Positions 7,449 to 15,551 of a DNA stretch of 51,097 nucleotides are shown piece after piece. The notes under the pieces were generated by a model. It worked only from the letters and a program-made list of their open reading frames with translations, was not told where the DNA came from and made no database searches. Position 1 is the stretch's first letter. Each line of letters opens with the position of its first letter. The stretch covers positions 1 to 51,097 of the forward strand of contig JAJDNC010000033.1 of assembly GCA_022340865.1 (NCBI GenBank), in the 5' to 3' direction. A program made the translations under genes and the position numbers. This DNA comes from Gemmatimonadota bacterium (lineage in GTDB: Bacteria; Gemmatimonadota; Gemmatimonadetes; Longimicrobiales; Gaopeijiaceae).

Positions 7449-8147
7449 ATGAATCGCACGCTTCCATGTGCCCTCGCGGCGCTTCTCCTCCTGCCCTTCG
7501 GGGCTCCCCTCCTCGCGCAGAGCCCCATCACCATCAGCGTCGAGCCACGGGCGGGGGCGATGTTCCCGGACACGTACCTGTACGAGAAGTACACGAACTT
7601 CAGCGGCGACGGCCCGGTGGAGTGGACCGACGGGTACCTGGGGCGCGCGCTGATGCTGGGAGTCGGCGTCCAGGTGGGTCGGCGCGGCGGTCCCTTGATG
7701 CTCCGGGGCGAGGTGATGCGGTCCTTCGACCAGTGGGTGTCGGTGGCCCACTCCATCGTCATGCCCCGCCAGCTGTACACCCCACCATACGTGGCCACCA
7801 CGTGGGTAGACCTCCGGGCCACGGTGACCACGGTGAGCCTGCAGCTCGTGGTCCCCACACGCCTCACCGTGTGGCGTGTGCAGCCCTACGTCGTGGGCGG
7901 CTTCGGCGGGAAGCAGTACCACTTCGGTGAGCCGACCACCCCCGCCGACACGAGCGCGATCCTCCCCAACGACGGGTTCACCTGGGGGAGCGACGTAGGG
8001 GCGGGGGTGACGATCCCCGTGGCCGGCCTGACGCTGGATCTCCAGGCGCGGGAGTCCATTACGCACTACTGGGGCAAGACCGAGACCGACCTCATCGCCT
8101 CGGGTGGAGTGCTCTGGCGCGTGCGCGGAGGCGGGGGGAACCGCTGA
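7449..8147 (+). CDS. Outer-membrane beta-barrel-like secreted protein
   Basis: The 232-residue protein has a clear signal peptide (LPCALAALLLLPFGAPLLAQ, cleavage after LAQ). The mature part consists of amphipathic strands with frequent aromatic residues and glycines (ITISVEPRAGAMF, WRVQPYVVGGFGGKQYHF, TLDLQARESITHYWG). This is the pattern of a small outer-membrane beta-barrel of about eight to ten strands, in the OmpW/OmpA-barrel style. It lacks a terminal phenylalanine, so assembly by the usual beta-signal is uncertain. It is divergent from the multihaem cytochrome and is followed by the regulator gene. Substrate or partner is unknown. Confidence 0.65.
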   Translation: MNRTLPCALAALLLLPFGAPLLAQSPITISVEPRAGAMFPDTYLYEKYTNFSGDGPVEWTDGYLGRALMLGVGVQVGRRGGPLMLRGEVMRSFDQWVSVAHSIVMPRQLYTPPYVATTWVDLRATVTTVSLQLVVPTRLTVWRVQPYVVGGFGGKQYHFGEPTTPADTSAILPNDGFTWGSDVGAGVTIPVAGLTLDLQARESITHYWGKTETDLIASGGVLWRVRGGGGNR

Positions 8148-8212
8148 AGACGGGGGTCCCCGGGCGTGGGCGGCGCGGTCCGTAGGATTTCGGATATCGA
8201 CTGGGCCGTTCG

Positions 8213-8258
8213 TACCTCCGGTATGGGTACTAAAGTTCCGGGCAAGCGCTTATATTCT
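8213..8258 (+). promoter_or_regulatory. Promoter/operator region of the NarL-type regulator
   Basis: TACC-TCC-GGTA (8213-8223) is followed by GGTAC-TAAA-GTTCC (8226-8239, one mismatch from perfect). An AT-rich element, TATATT (8251-8256) or TATTCT (8253-8258), lies about 12 bases further and could be a -10 box. The palindrome would then overlap the -35 position, so a bound regulator could either block or recruit polymerase. The same word occurs at 7237-7253. Confidence 0.5.
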
Positions 8259-8336
8259 ACAGTCGTCAATCCTGCCCGCTGAGTGACCCTCCCGGACTGC
8301 CGGCGCCCCAGTCGGCATCGCACGAGGATGTGCATC

Positions 8337-9041
8337 ATGTTGGATGTCGTCGTCGCGGTTCAGGATACCTTCCCGCGTCTGGGAATTCAGACGGCTCTCG
8401 CCGAATCCAAGGTGGCGCGCGTGGTGGCCTCGCTGGACGGCCCCGAGGATCTGGACACCATCCTCGAAGAGCATCATCCGGACGTCCTGGTGCTGGACGT
8501 GCGCTTCCGGCGGGACGATCCGCAGCTGCTGCCGGCGTTGGTGCGCCGGTACCCTTCGTGTCGCGTCCTGGTGCTGGTGCCTCACACGGCCGAGGAGTGT
8601 GCCCTGCGGCATCTCCTCACCGCCGGGGGACAGGCGCATCTGTCGCCGGATGCGGCGCGGCTGCTGGACGAATGCTGCCTCACCTCTCTCAGGGGCCAGG
8701 CCAGCGGCTGTCTGCCCCGCGAGGCCAGCGCGCCGGAGGTGGTGCAGGCCGTCACCGAGGTAGCCGCGGGCCACGTGGCGGCCGCACCCTGGCTGAACGC
8801 GTTCGCCGAGGCGGGGATGGGAGGCGCGGTCCGGCAACCCTCCATCACGGCGCGGGAGCTCGAGGTGATGGCCCTGCTCTCGGAGGGGCTGGGCAACAAG
8901 GCCATCGCACGGAAGCTGGGCATCCGTGAGCAGACGGTGAAGAACCATCTGGCGCGGCTCATGGCGAAGCTCGGCCTCACCAGTCGGGCGCAGATCGGGT
9001 TGATGGCCGCCCGCTACCACGTGAGGGTGGCAGCGCCCTGA
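8337..9041 (+). CDS. NarL/LuxR-type regulator with degenerate receiver domain
   Basis: The 234-residue protein has an N-terminal receiver-like domain (about 1-150) and a C-terminal LuxR-type helix-turn-helix (170-227). The latter has ITARELEVMALLSEG and the recognition segment IREQTVKNHLARL. In the receiver the phospho-acceptor Asp54 (VLVLDVRF) is kept. The acidic pair is reduced to Gln9-Asp10, the conserved Thr/Ser is Val81, the conserved Lys is Arg128, and about 25 residues are inserted between 92 and 124. Normal phosphorylation switching is therefore doubtful. The ATG at 8337 has GAGG ten bases upstream. GTG 8283 and ATG 8328 are alternatives. It probably binds the palindromes near 7222-7253 and 8213-8239, which is inference. 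Confidence 0.85.
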   Translation: MLDVVVAVQDTFPRLGIQTALAESKVARVVASLDGPEDLDTILEEHHPDVLVLDVRFRRDDPQLLPALVRRYPSCRVLVLVPHTAEECALRHLLTAGGQAHLSPDAARLLDECCLTSLRGQASGCLPREASAPEVVQAVTEVAAGHVAAAPWLNAFAEAGMGGAVRQPSITARELEVMALLSEGLGNKAIARKLGIREQTVKNHLARLMAKLGLTSRAQIGLMAARYHVRVAAP

Positions 9042-9046
9042 GGCTC

Positions 9047-9065
9047 GGGCGGCGTGGAGCCGCCC
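9047..9065 (+). terminator. GC hairpin after regulator gene
   Basis: GGGCGGC and GCCGCCC form a seven-base-pair stem with a five-base loop six bases after the regulator stop codon. No T-tract follows, so termination is only possible, not shown. Confidence 0.3.
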
Positions 9066-9151
9066 TCCGCGGGGAGCCGATCCCAAAGTGGTGGCGCCGG
9101 GGCCGGGTATTGAGCATCGTACCGGCAGACTCACCCCGACAGGAGGCTCCT

Positions 9152-9667
9152 ATGGCATCGTCCGGTGGCTCCCGCGGTTCACTGGTGGAGCGGATGATGG
9201 GCGCCGCGCTTCTGAGCATCGGCACCTTCGAGGACGTCGAGCACGACGAGAGCGCTACCGGCCAGGCCGCCCTCGTGGTGGTGATGGTGGCCGTCGCCGG
9301 CGGGATCGGCGCCTGGCACTACGGCCTCTTCGGAAGCCTGCGGGCGGCGTGCTTCGCGCTGGTGGGGTGGGCGGTGTGGGCGGGCATCACCTATCTGATC
9401 GGCACCAAGGTGTTCGAGGGCACCGCCACCTGGGGTGAGCTGCTGCGCACCCTGGGCTTCGCGCAGGCGCCGGGCATCCTCTTTCTCTTCAGATTCATCC
9501 CGCTGGTGGGATGGATCATCGGGTTGGTGGTGCCGCTCTGGATGCTGGTGACGGGCTTCATCGCGGTTCGCCAGGCGTTGGACTTCGGCAACGCGAAGAC
9601 CTTCTTCACGGTCCTCATCGGGTGGATCGTCTACGTGGTGGCCACGGTGATCTTCTTCGGGCGGTGA
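9152..9667 (+). CDS. YIP1-family-like integral membrane protein
   Basis: The 171-residue protein has a soluble N terminus (SLVERMMGAALLSIGTFEDVEHDESATGQA) and then four or five hydrophobic helices: AALVVVMVAVAGGIGAW, AACFALVGWAVWAGITYLIG, FAQAPGILFLFRFIPLVGWI, IGLVVPLWMLVTGFIAV and FFTVLIGWIVYVVATVIFF. The order and the phrase LRTLGFAQAPGIL match the YIP1/YIPF-like family of bacterial membrane proteins of unknown function. AGGAGG six bases before the ATG at 9152 sets the start, and the longer frame from 9110 is not needed. It sits alone between the regulator and the molybdopterin enzyme operon. Confidence 0.75.
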   Translation: MASSGGSRGSLVERMMGAALLSIGTFEDVEHDESATGQAALVVVMVAVAGGIGAWHYGLFGSLRAACFALVGWAVWAGITYLIGTKVFEGTATWGELLRTLGFAQAPGILFLFRFIPLVGWIIGLVVPLWMLVTGFIAVRQALDFGNAKTFFTVLIGWIVYVVATVIFFGR

Positions 9668-9800
9668 GATCCCGTTCCCCTTGACTTCACGGGCCCGGGC
9701 GGCGGAGGTTCAGGGGTTCGGCCGGCCCCGGAAGCCTCCCCGCGCCACGGCGCCACCTTCCGATGGTTCGGCGTGACCCTCCCTTCCTGCCCGGCATACC

Positions 9801-12059
9801 ATGGAGTTCGGCTGGAACCCCGCCACCTGGGTATCCCTGAAGCCCTTCGGCCTGGGTGAGGAGAAGCCTCACCACTACCGCGACATGGCCCGGATCTGGT
9901 GGCAGAACCGGGACGAGCTCGAGTTCGGCATGCGCATCCTCCGGGACGGCGTATGCGACGGATGCGCGCTGGGCACCACGGGGATGCGGGACCACACCCT
10001 CGACGGCGTCCACCTGTGCACGGTGCGCCTGGAGCTCCTCAGGCTCAACACCATGGGGCCCCTCGATCCCGGCCGTCTGGCCGACGCGAAGCGGCTGGAG
10101 GAGATGCCGGGGAACGAGCTCCGGGGCCTGGGTCGCCTTCCGTGCCCGATGGTCCGGCGTCGTGGAGACGCAGGGTTCCACAGGGTCTCGTGGGGGGAGG
10201 CCCTGGACCTGTTGGTGGAGCGGTTGAGACGCACGGACCCACGGCGTCTGGCCTTCTACCTGACATCCCGCGGCATCACCAACGAGACCTACTACGTCAC
10301 GCAGAAGGTCGCGCGCTTCCTGGGCACGAATCACGTGGACAACTCGGCGCGCATATGCCACGCGCCCAGCACGACGGCGCTCAAGCAGTCGCTGGGGGTC
10401 GCGGCGTCCACGTGCTCGTACACGGACTGGATGGGGACGGACCTGCTGGTCTTCATCGGGTCCCACGTGGCCAACAACCAACCTGTGGCCACCAAGTACA
10501 TGTACCGCGCCAAGGAGCAGGGCACGCGCATCGCCATGATCAACTCCTTCCGCGAGCCGGCCATGGAGCGGTACTGGATTCCCTCGATCTTCGACTCCGC
10601 GCTGTTCGGCACGAAGCTCGCGGACACGTTCGTGCAGGTGCACCAGGGGGGCGACGTCGCCTTCCTGAACGGTGTGCTCAAGCACCTGGTGGCGGAGGGC
10701 GCGGTGGAGCGCGGGTTCGTGGAGGAGCACACCACGGGCTTCGAGGCCGTCGAGGAGGCCCTGGCCGAGCAGTCCTGGGAGGACCTGGAGCGCTTCAGCG
10801 GCGTCTCGCGGGACGGGATGCGGAGCTTCGCGGAGATGGTGGCTCGCGCCCGCAGCGCGGTCTTCGTGTGGAGCATGGGCATCACGCAGCACCGCTTCGG
10901 CGTGGACAACGTGCAGGCAATCCTGAACCTGGCCCTGGCGCGGGGCTTCGTAGGAAGGGAGAAGTGCGGGCTGATGCCCATCCGGGGCCACTCGGGCGTA
11001 CAGGGGGGCGCGGAGGTGGGCGCGGTGCCCTGGAAGTTCCCGGGAGGCCGCGCCGTGGACGCCGACAGCGCCGCCGAGATGAGCGCCCTGTGGGGCTTCG
11101 AGGTCCCGCCCTGGCGGGGCCTGTCCGCCGTAGAGACCATCCATGCGGCCCACCGCGGCGACATCGACGCGCTCTGGGCCATCGGCGGCGACTACCTGGG
11201 CACGCTGCCGGACCCCCACTACTCACGCGAGGCGCTGGAGCGGGTGCCCCTGCGGGTGCACCAGGACATCGTCGTCTCTCCGCAGATGCTCGTGGAGCCG
11301 GCCGACGTTGTGGTGCTCCTGCCCGCCACCACGCGCTACGAGCAGCCCGGCGGCGGCACCGAGACGTCCACGGAGCGGCGCATCTACTTCAGCCCCGAGA
11401 TCCCGGGGCGGCGCATCGCGGAGGCCCGCGCCGAGTGGCAGGTCCTGGCGGAGGTCGCCGCGCGGGTCCGCTCCGAGGGCTCGGAGGCCGTCGCGTTCTC
11501 CGACGCCCGGGCGGTGCGCGCCGACATCGCCCGGGCGGTTCCGGCGTACGAGGGCATCCAGCACCTCGCCCACAAGGGCGACATGGTGCAGTGGGGGGGA
11601 CCGCGGCTGTGCACCGGGGGGCGCTTCGGCTTCCCGGACGGGCGTGCCCGCTTCGTGGCGGTACGCCCCCCGGAGCTCGACGTCCCCCAGGGACGCTTCC
11701 ACCTGAGCACCCGGCGCGGCAAGCAGTTCAACTCCATGATCCAGGCCGCGCGGGACCCGCTCACGGGCGGCTCGCGTGACGACGTCTTCATGGCCGAGGG
11801 GGACGCGCGCCGCCTGGGCCTGTCCGACGGCGATCCCGTGACCCTCCGTTCGGAGGTGGGGACCTTCCGGGGCCGCTGCCGCATCGCGCCCATGAAGGAG
11901 AGGAACCTCCAGGTCTTCTGGCCGGAGGCGAACCCGCTCATCCGGCGCGACGTGGTGGAGCCCCGGTGCGGCATCCCCGATTTTACCGCCGTGGTCGAGG
12001 TGACGGCGGGCCACGCAGAGGAGGAAAAGGAGGAGGGCGCCGCGGAGGCGGCGGACTGA
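9801..12059 (+). CDS. YdeP/FdhF-like molybdopterin oxidoreductase
   Basis: The 752-residue protein belongs to the formate dehydrogenase-like molybdopterin family in its YdeP (TIGR01701-type) branch. It has cysteines at 52, 55 and 73 (CDGC, HLC), fewer than the four that bind the [4Fe-4S] cluster in classical FdhF. The segment ARICHAPST carries Cys186 at the position of the molybdenum-ligand Cys/Sec of FdhF. The codon is TGC, so no selenocysteine is used. A molybdopterin-dinucleotide binding tail is seen from about 620 ([14 protein letters not shown]). fdhD and mobA follow at once, which supports a real molybdenum enzyme with a bis-MGD cofactor. Formate is a possible substrate but not proven, since YdeP homologues have unclear chemistry. 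Confidence 0.85.
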   Translation: MEFGWNPATWVSLKPFGLGEEKPHHYRDMARIWWQNRDELEFGMRILRDGVCDGCALGTTGMRDHTLDGVHLCTVRLELLRLNTMGPLDPGRLADAKRLEEMPGNELRGLGRLPCPMVRRRGDAGFHRVSWGEALDLLVERLRRTDPRRLAFYLTSRGITNETYYVTQKVARFLGTNHVDNSARICHAPSTTALKQSLGVAASTCSYTDWMGTDLLVFIGSHVANNQPVATKYMYRAKEQGTRIAMINSFREPAMERYWIPSIFDSALFGTKLADTFVQVHQGGDVAFLNGVLKHLVAEGAVERGFVEEHTTGFEAVEEALAEQSWEDLERFSGVSRDGMRSFAEMVARARSAVFVWSMGITQHRFGVDNVQAILNLALARGFVGREKCGLMPIRGHSGVQGGAEVGAVPWKFPGGRAVDADSAAEMSALWGFEVPPWRGLSAVETIHAAHRGDIDALWAIGGDYLGTLPDPHYSREALERVPLRVHQDIVVSPQMLVEPADVVVLLPATTRYEQPGGGTETSTERRIYFSPEIPGRRIAEARAEWQVLAEVAARVRSEGSEAVAFSDARAVRADIARAVPAYEGIQHLAHKGDMVQWGGPRLCTGGRFGFPDGRARFVAVRPPELDVPQGRFHLSTRRGKQFNSMIQAARDPLTGGSRDDVFMAEGDARRLGLSDGDPVTLRSEVGTFRGRCRIAPMKERNLQVFWPEANPLIRRDVVEPRCGIPDFTAVVEVTAGHAEEEKEEGAAEAAD

Positions 12060-12060
12060 G

Positions 12061-12906
12061 ATGATCGGCCGCCGAGGAGCCGTCCGCCCCGTCCGCATCG
12101 CGCGGCACCGGAAGGGAGCCGTGCAGCGCACCCGGGACCAACTCGCGGTGGAGGAGCCGCTGGAGATCCGCGTCTCGCGGGTGCAGGCCGACGGAAGCCG
12201 CCTCTCCGACGCTCTGGCCGTCACCATGAGGACTCCCGGCGACGACTTCGAGCTGGTGGCGGGCTTCCTCCACGGCGAGGGGATCGTGGACACGGCCGAC
12301 GCCCTCCACGAGCTGACGTATTGCCGTGGCGGAGGGACGCAGGAGTACAACGTCGTCGAGGCCCGTCTCGCTCCCGGCGTGCCCTTCGACGCGCACGCCC
12401 ACCGCCGGAACGTGTTCACCTCGTCGAGCTGCGGCGTGTGCGGCAAGGCGTCGCTGGAGGCGGTGGAGGCCCGCGGGTGCCGGCCGGTGGAGAGCGACGT
12501 CACCGTGGGAACGGAGGTCCTGTCCTCGCTGCCGGAGCTCCTCCGGGAGGGGCAGGGGGTGTTCGCCCGCACCGGAGGGCTCCACGGCGCCGGCCTCTTC
12601 ACGCCCCGTGGCGAGTCCGCCGTGGTGCGCGAGGACGTGGGACGCCACAACGCGGTGGACAAGGCGGTGGGCCATCTCCTTCTCGGACGCGCGCTCCCCG
12701 CCGCGGAGAGGATCCTCGTGGTGAGCGGCCGCGCTTCCTTCGAGATCCTGCAGAAGGCCGTGGCCGCGGGCGTCCCGGTGGTGGTGGCGGTGGGGGCCCC
12801 CTCGAGCCTGGCGGTGGACGTCGCCGTCCGCTTCGGGGTGACCCTCGTGGGCTTCGCGCGCGGCGGCGTCTTCAACGTCTACGCCGGTGGGGAGCGGGTC
12901 CACTGA
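12061..12906 (+). CDS. fdhD: Formate dehydrogenase accessory sulfurtransferase FdhD
   Basis: The 281-residue protein has the FdhD signature CGVCG (Cys124 and Cys127) in the segment TSSSCGVCGKASLE, plus conserved blocks RTPGDDFELVAGFLHGEG, GLHGAGLF, VREDVGRHNAVDK and SGRASFEILQK. FdhD takes sulfur from a cysteine desulfurase and inserts it into the molybdenum centre of FdhF-type enzymes. The gene starts one base after the stop of the upstream oxidoreductase, so the two are probably co-translated. This context is strong evidence for the pair working together. Size is normal for the family. Confidence 0.95.
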   Translation: MIGRRGAVRPVRIARHRKGAVQRTRDQLAVEEPLEIRVSRVQADGSRLSDALAVTMRTPGDDFELVAGFLHGEGIVDTADALHELTYCRGGGTQEYNVVEARLAPGVPFDAHAHRRNVFTSSSCGVCGKASLEAVEARGCRPVESDVTVGTEVLSSLPELLREGQGVFARTGGLHGAGLFTPRGESAVVREDVGRHNAVDKAVGHLLLGRALPAAERILVVSGRASFEILQKAVAAGVPVVVAVGAPSSLAVDVAVRFGVTLVGFARGGVFNVYAGGERVH

Positions 12907-12907
12907 G

Positions 12908-13564
12908 ATGGTGGTTCCCCCCGGCGAGCGCCCGGGAGCCCGCCTCCTGGGCGCGGTCTTGGCCGGAGGGGAAGGGCGTCGCTTCGGCGGGCCGAAGGCC
13001 GGCGCGCTCGTCGGCGGCCTGCCCATGGTTCGGCGGGCCGTCGAAGCCATGGCCGCCGTCACCGACGACGTCGTGGTCGTGTCCTCCGCCCCGGTCCCGG
13101 ACGCGGGGGTACCGGTGGTGGCGGACCGGAGCCCGGGCAGGGGACCTCTCGGGGGGCTCGAGGCGGCCCTCCACGAGGCCTCCGCCCGGGGCTGTGAGGG
13201 CGTGCTCCTGCTGGCGTGCGATCTGCCGCTGGTGCGCCCCTCTCTCCTGGAGGCCGTCGCCGGCGCCCTGGGCGGGTCACCCGCCGTGGCGCCGCGGAGG
13301 GAGGGTGGCGGCATCGAGCCCCTGTGTGCCGCCTACGCGCTGGAGGTGCTGGATGCGGTGGTGCGGCGCCTCTCCTGCTCCGACCTCTCCCTCCACGCGC
13401 TCTTCAGGGAAGTGGGGGGCAACGTCCTCGGCGCGGAGCTTCCGGAGGGCGGCCACGACGCGCTTCTGAACGTGAACACTCCGGAGGACCGCCGTACCGC
13501 CGAGGCCCGCCTCCGCGAGCGGGAAATCCGAAAAGGGAGGCAGGAACCGGCCCCTGGAGCGTAG
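12908..13564 (+). CDS. mobA: Molybdenum cofactor guanylyltransferase MobA-like
   Basis: The 218-residue protein has the nucleotidyltransferase opening LGAVLAGGEGRRFGGPKAG, the middle motif VVADRSPGRGPLGGLEAAL and the metal-binding LLACDLPLVRP. A late N-V-N-T-P-E-D segment is typical of MobA. It transfers GMP from GTP to molybdopterin, producing the guanine dinucleotide cofactor that FdhF-type enzymes need. The start ATG lies one base after fdhD, the same spacing as the fdhD start, so the three genes form a compact operon. A MobA-like CTP or other sugar nucleotidyltransferase is the main alternative, but the context favours MobA. Confidence 0.88.
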   Translation: MVVPPGERPGARLLGAVLAGGEGRRFGGPKAGALVGGLPMVRRAVEAMAAVTDDVVVVSSAPVPDAGVPVVADRSPGRGPLGGLEAALHEASARGCEGVLLLACDLPLVRPSLLEAVAGALGGSPAVAPRREGGGIEPLCAAYALEVLDAVVRRLSCSDLSLHALFREVGGNVLGAELPEGGHDALLNVNTPEDRRTAEARLREREIRKGRQEPAPGA

Positions 13565-13697
13565 ATTTGATGGGCCATGCTCGGCGCTGGGAACGACCCT
13601 ACCTCCTTGGGGCCGGCCGGCGCTCGAGAAGGGGGGGCTCGACGATGACAAGCCGAGGGCCGGGAGGCGCCGCGCCGGCGCCCCAGGTACACCCTGC

Positions 13698-15551
13698 GTG
13701 AGCGCGACCCGTCGAACCCGGGGTGCGCCCCTGCTGGGACGCGGCACCGTGCCGGTGGCCTTCGTGGTGCTGGCGGTGGTGGCGCTCTTCGCCGTGCCCG
13801 CCGTGATGGGGCGCGAGGCCGCCGACGCTCAACGCCGGGTCACCGAGATCCTCGACCCGGCGAGCCTGCAGGCGACCCGGCTCTCCATGGTCCAGGCCCT
13901 GGAGATGTCCTCGTTCCAGGCGTTCATCATGACGGGCGAGCCGGAGTACAAGGAGGCCTATGACCAAGCCCTCGCCCGGGAGGGCCAGATCTACGACAGC
14001 CTGAAGCATCTGATCCAGGTCGACGACAGCCTGAAACGTCAGAAAGGGGAGCTCAAGCTCCAGGGCGACCTGCCCGAGAAGCTGGCCGCCCTCTTCACCG
14101 ACGCCGAGAGCTGGCACCTGCTTCAGCACCCTGCCTTCCTGTCCGACGCGAACCGCAGGGACGCCCTCGACCAGGTCGACGCGGAGCAGGACCGGTACAA
14201 GGAGATCCAGCAGCGCACCGTGGACCTGGAGAACGCCATCCAGGACCAGGTGGACCAGGCCCGCCTGGAGGTCCAGGCTCTGGAGACGCTGCAGGGACGG
14301 ATCACGTTGGCCCTCGTGGTCCTGGCTCTCCTGGCGTTGGTGGCGGTGGCCCTGGTGGGGTGGAACCAGCGCGTCCTCGCCGGGGAGACCCAGGATCGCC
14401 GTATGGACGCGGTGCTGGCCCGGCGGGAGATCGACGCCCTCATGGAGGCCACGGGGGACGGCGTCATCGGCATGGATCTGAAGGGCCGCTGCACGTCCGT
14501 GAACCGGGCGGGGTGCGAGCTCCTCGGGTACATGGAGAGCGCGCTCAAGGGTCGCGACTTCCACGAGGTTCTCCACCACACCACCCTCGACGGTCAGGCG
14601 GTCAGCAGGGAGGAGTCCCCGGTCCTCGCCGCGCTGTCCCGAGGGGAGCGGATACGCTCTCCGGACATGGACGTGCTCTGGCGCCGGGACGGGACGGCGC
14701 TCCCCGTCCAGTGGTCGCTGCGCCCGCTGGTGGACGGCAAGGAGGTCAAGGGCGCCGTGCTCACGTTCGCGGACATGACCGAGATCCGGGAGAAGGAGGA
14801 GGCGCTGCGCCGAGCCGTGCGCACGCGTGACGAGGTCGTGTCCATCGTCTCCCACGACCTGCGCAACCCTCTGGGGGTCGTGGGCGCCGCGGCGGACCTG
14901 CTCCTGGACCTCCCGCTGGACGAAAAGGAGCGCACCAGGCAGGCGGCCATCATCAAGCGCTCGGCGGAGCGCATGAGCCGGCTCATCGGGGATCTTCTGG
15001 ACGTGTCGCGCATCGAGGCGGGCGCCCTGGTGGTCCGCACGGCGCACGAAGACGTGGGCGACGTGCTCGAGGAGGCGCGCTCGATCTTCGCATCCCAGGC
15101 GGAGAACTACAGCGTCACGCTGGAGGTGAGGGTGGAGCCCGACGTTCCCCCTGTGATGATGGATCGGGACCGGATGCTGCAGGCGCTCTCCAACCTGTTG
15201 GAGAACGCGCTGAAGGCGACGCCGGTCCGCGGGCGCATCACGCTGCGGGCGAGCGCCTCGGGGGGCGACGGCGCGACGATCTCGGTGGTGGACACGGGGC
15301 CGGGGATCCCGGAGGAGGCCATGGACCACCTCTTCGACCGGTTCTGGCAGGCCAGCCGCCAGGACCGCACCGGGGCCGGGCTCGGGCTCGCCATCGTGCG
15401 CGGCATCGTCGAGGCCCATCAGGGCACCATGAGCGTCGAGTCGCAGCCGGGCCGGGGAGCGGTCTTCCGCATGCATCTTCCCACCGGCATCGAGCCGGCA
15501 GCGGCCGGCGACGGCAACGGCGACGGAGACGGAGAGGGGACCGACGCATGA
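13698..15551 (+). CDS. Membrane sensor histidine kinase with PAS domain
   Basis: The 617-residue protein has a first membrane helix (about 17-38), an extracytoplasmic helical domain of about 160 residues (CHASE3 or four-helix-bundle type), and a second helix (about 202-221). A PAS domain (about 244-365) follows, with a HisKA dimerisation helix with His386 in VVSIVSHDLRNPLGVV. The HATPase_c domain has NLLENALKAT, DTGPGIPEE and GAGLGLAIVRG. It should autophosphorylate and pass phosphate to a response regulator, but no partner gene is adjacent. The start is a GTG without a clear Shine-Dalgarno. It overlaps the next gene by four bases (ATGA), so the two are translationally linked. The signal sensed is unknown. 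Confidence 0.9.
   Translation: MSATRRTRGAPLLGRGTVPVAFVVLAVVALFAVPAVMGREAADAQRRVTEILDPASLQATRLSMVQALEMSSFQAFIMTGEPEYKEAYDQALAREGQIYDSLKHLIQVDDSLKRQKGELKLQGDLPEKLAALFTDAESWHLLQHPAFLSDANRRDALDQVDAEQDRYKEIQQRTVDLENAIQDQVDQARLEVQALETLQGRITLALVVLALLALVAVALVGWNQRVLAGETQDRRMDAVLARREIDALMEATGDGVIGMDLKGRCTSVNRAGCELLGYMESALKGRDFHEVLHHTTLDGQAVSREESPVLAALSRGERIRSPDMDVLWRRDGTALPVQWSLRPLVDGKEVKGAVLTFADMTEIREKEEALRRAVRTRDEVVSIVSHDLRNPLGVVGAAADLLLDLPLDEKERTRQAAIIKRSAERMSRLIGDLLDVSRIEAGALVVRTAHEDVGDVLEEARSIFASQAENYSVTLEVRVEPDVPPVMMDRDRMLQALSNLLENALKATPVRGRITLRASASGGDGATISVVDTGPGIPEEAMDHLFDRFWQASRQDRTGAGLGLAIVRGIVEAHQGTMSVESQPGRGAVFRMHLPTGIEPAAAGDGNGDGDGEGTDA

Noticed and set aside
7035..8147. Cytochrome and barrel as a classical porin-cytochrome conduit
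   Set aside because: The barrel protein is 232 residues, enough for about eight to ten strands. Known conduits need a barrel of more than 20 strands.
10344..10376. Possible selenocysteine in the FdhF-like enzyme
   Set aside because: The codon at the Mo-ligand position is TGC (cysteine), not TGA, and no SECIS-like hairpin was seen after it.
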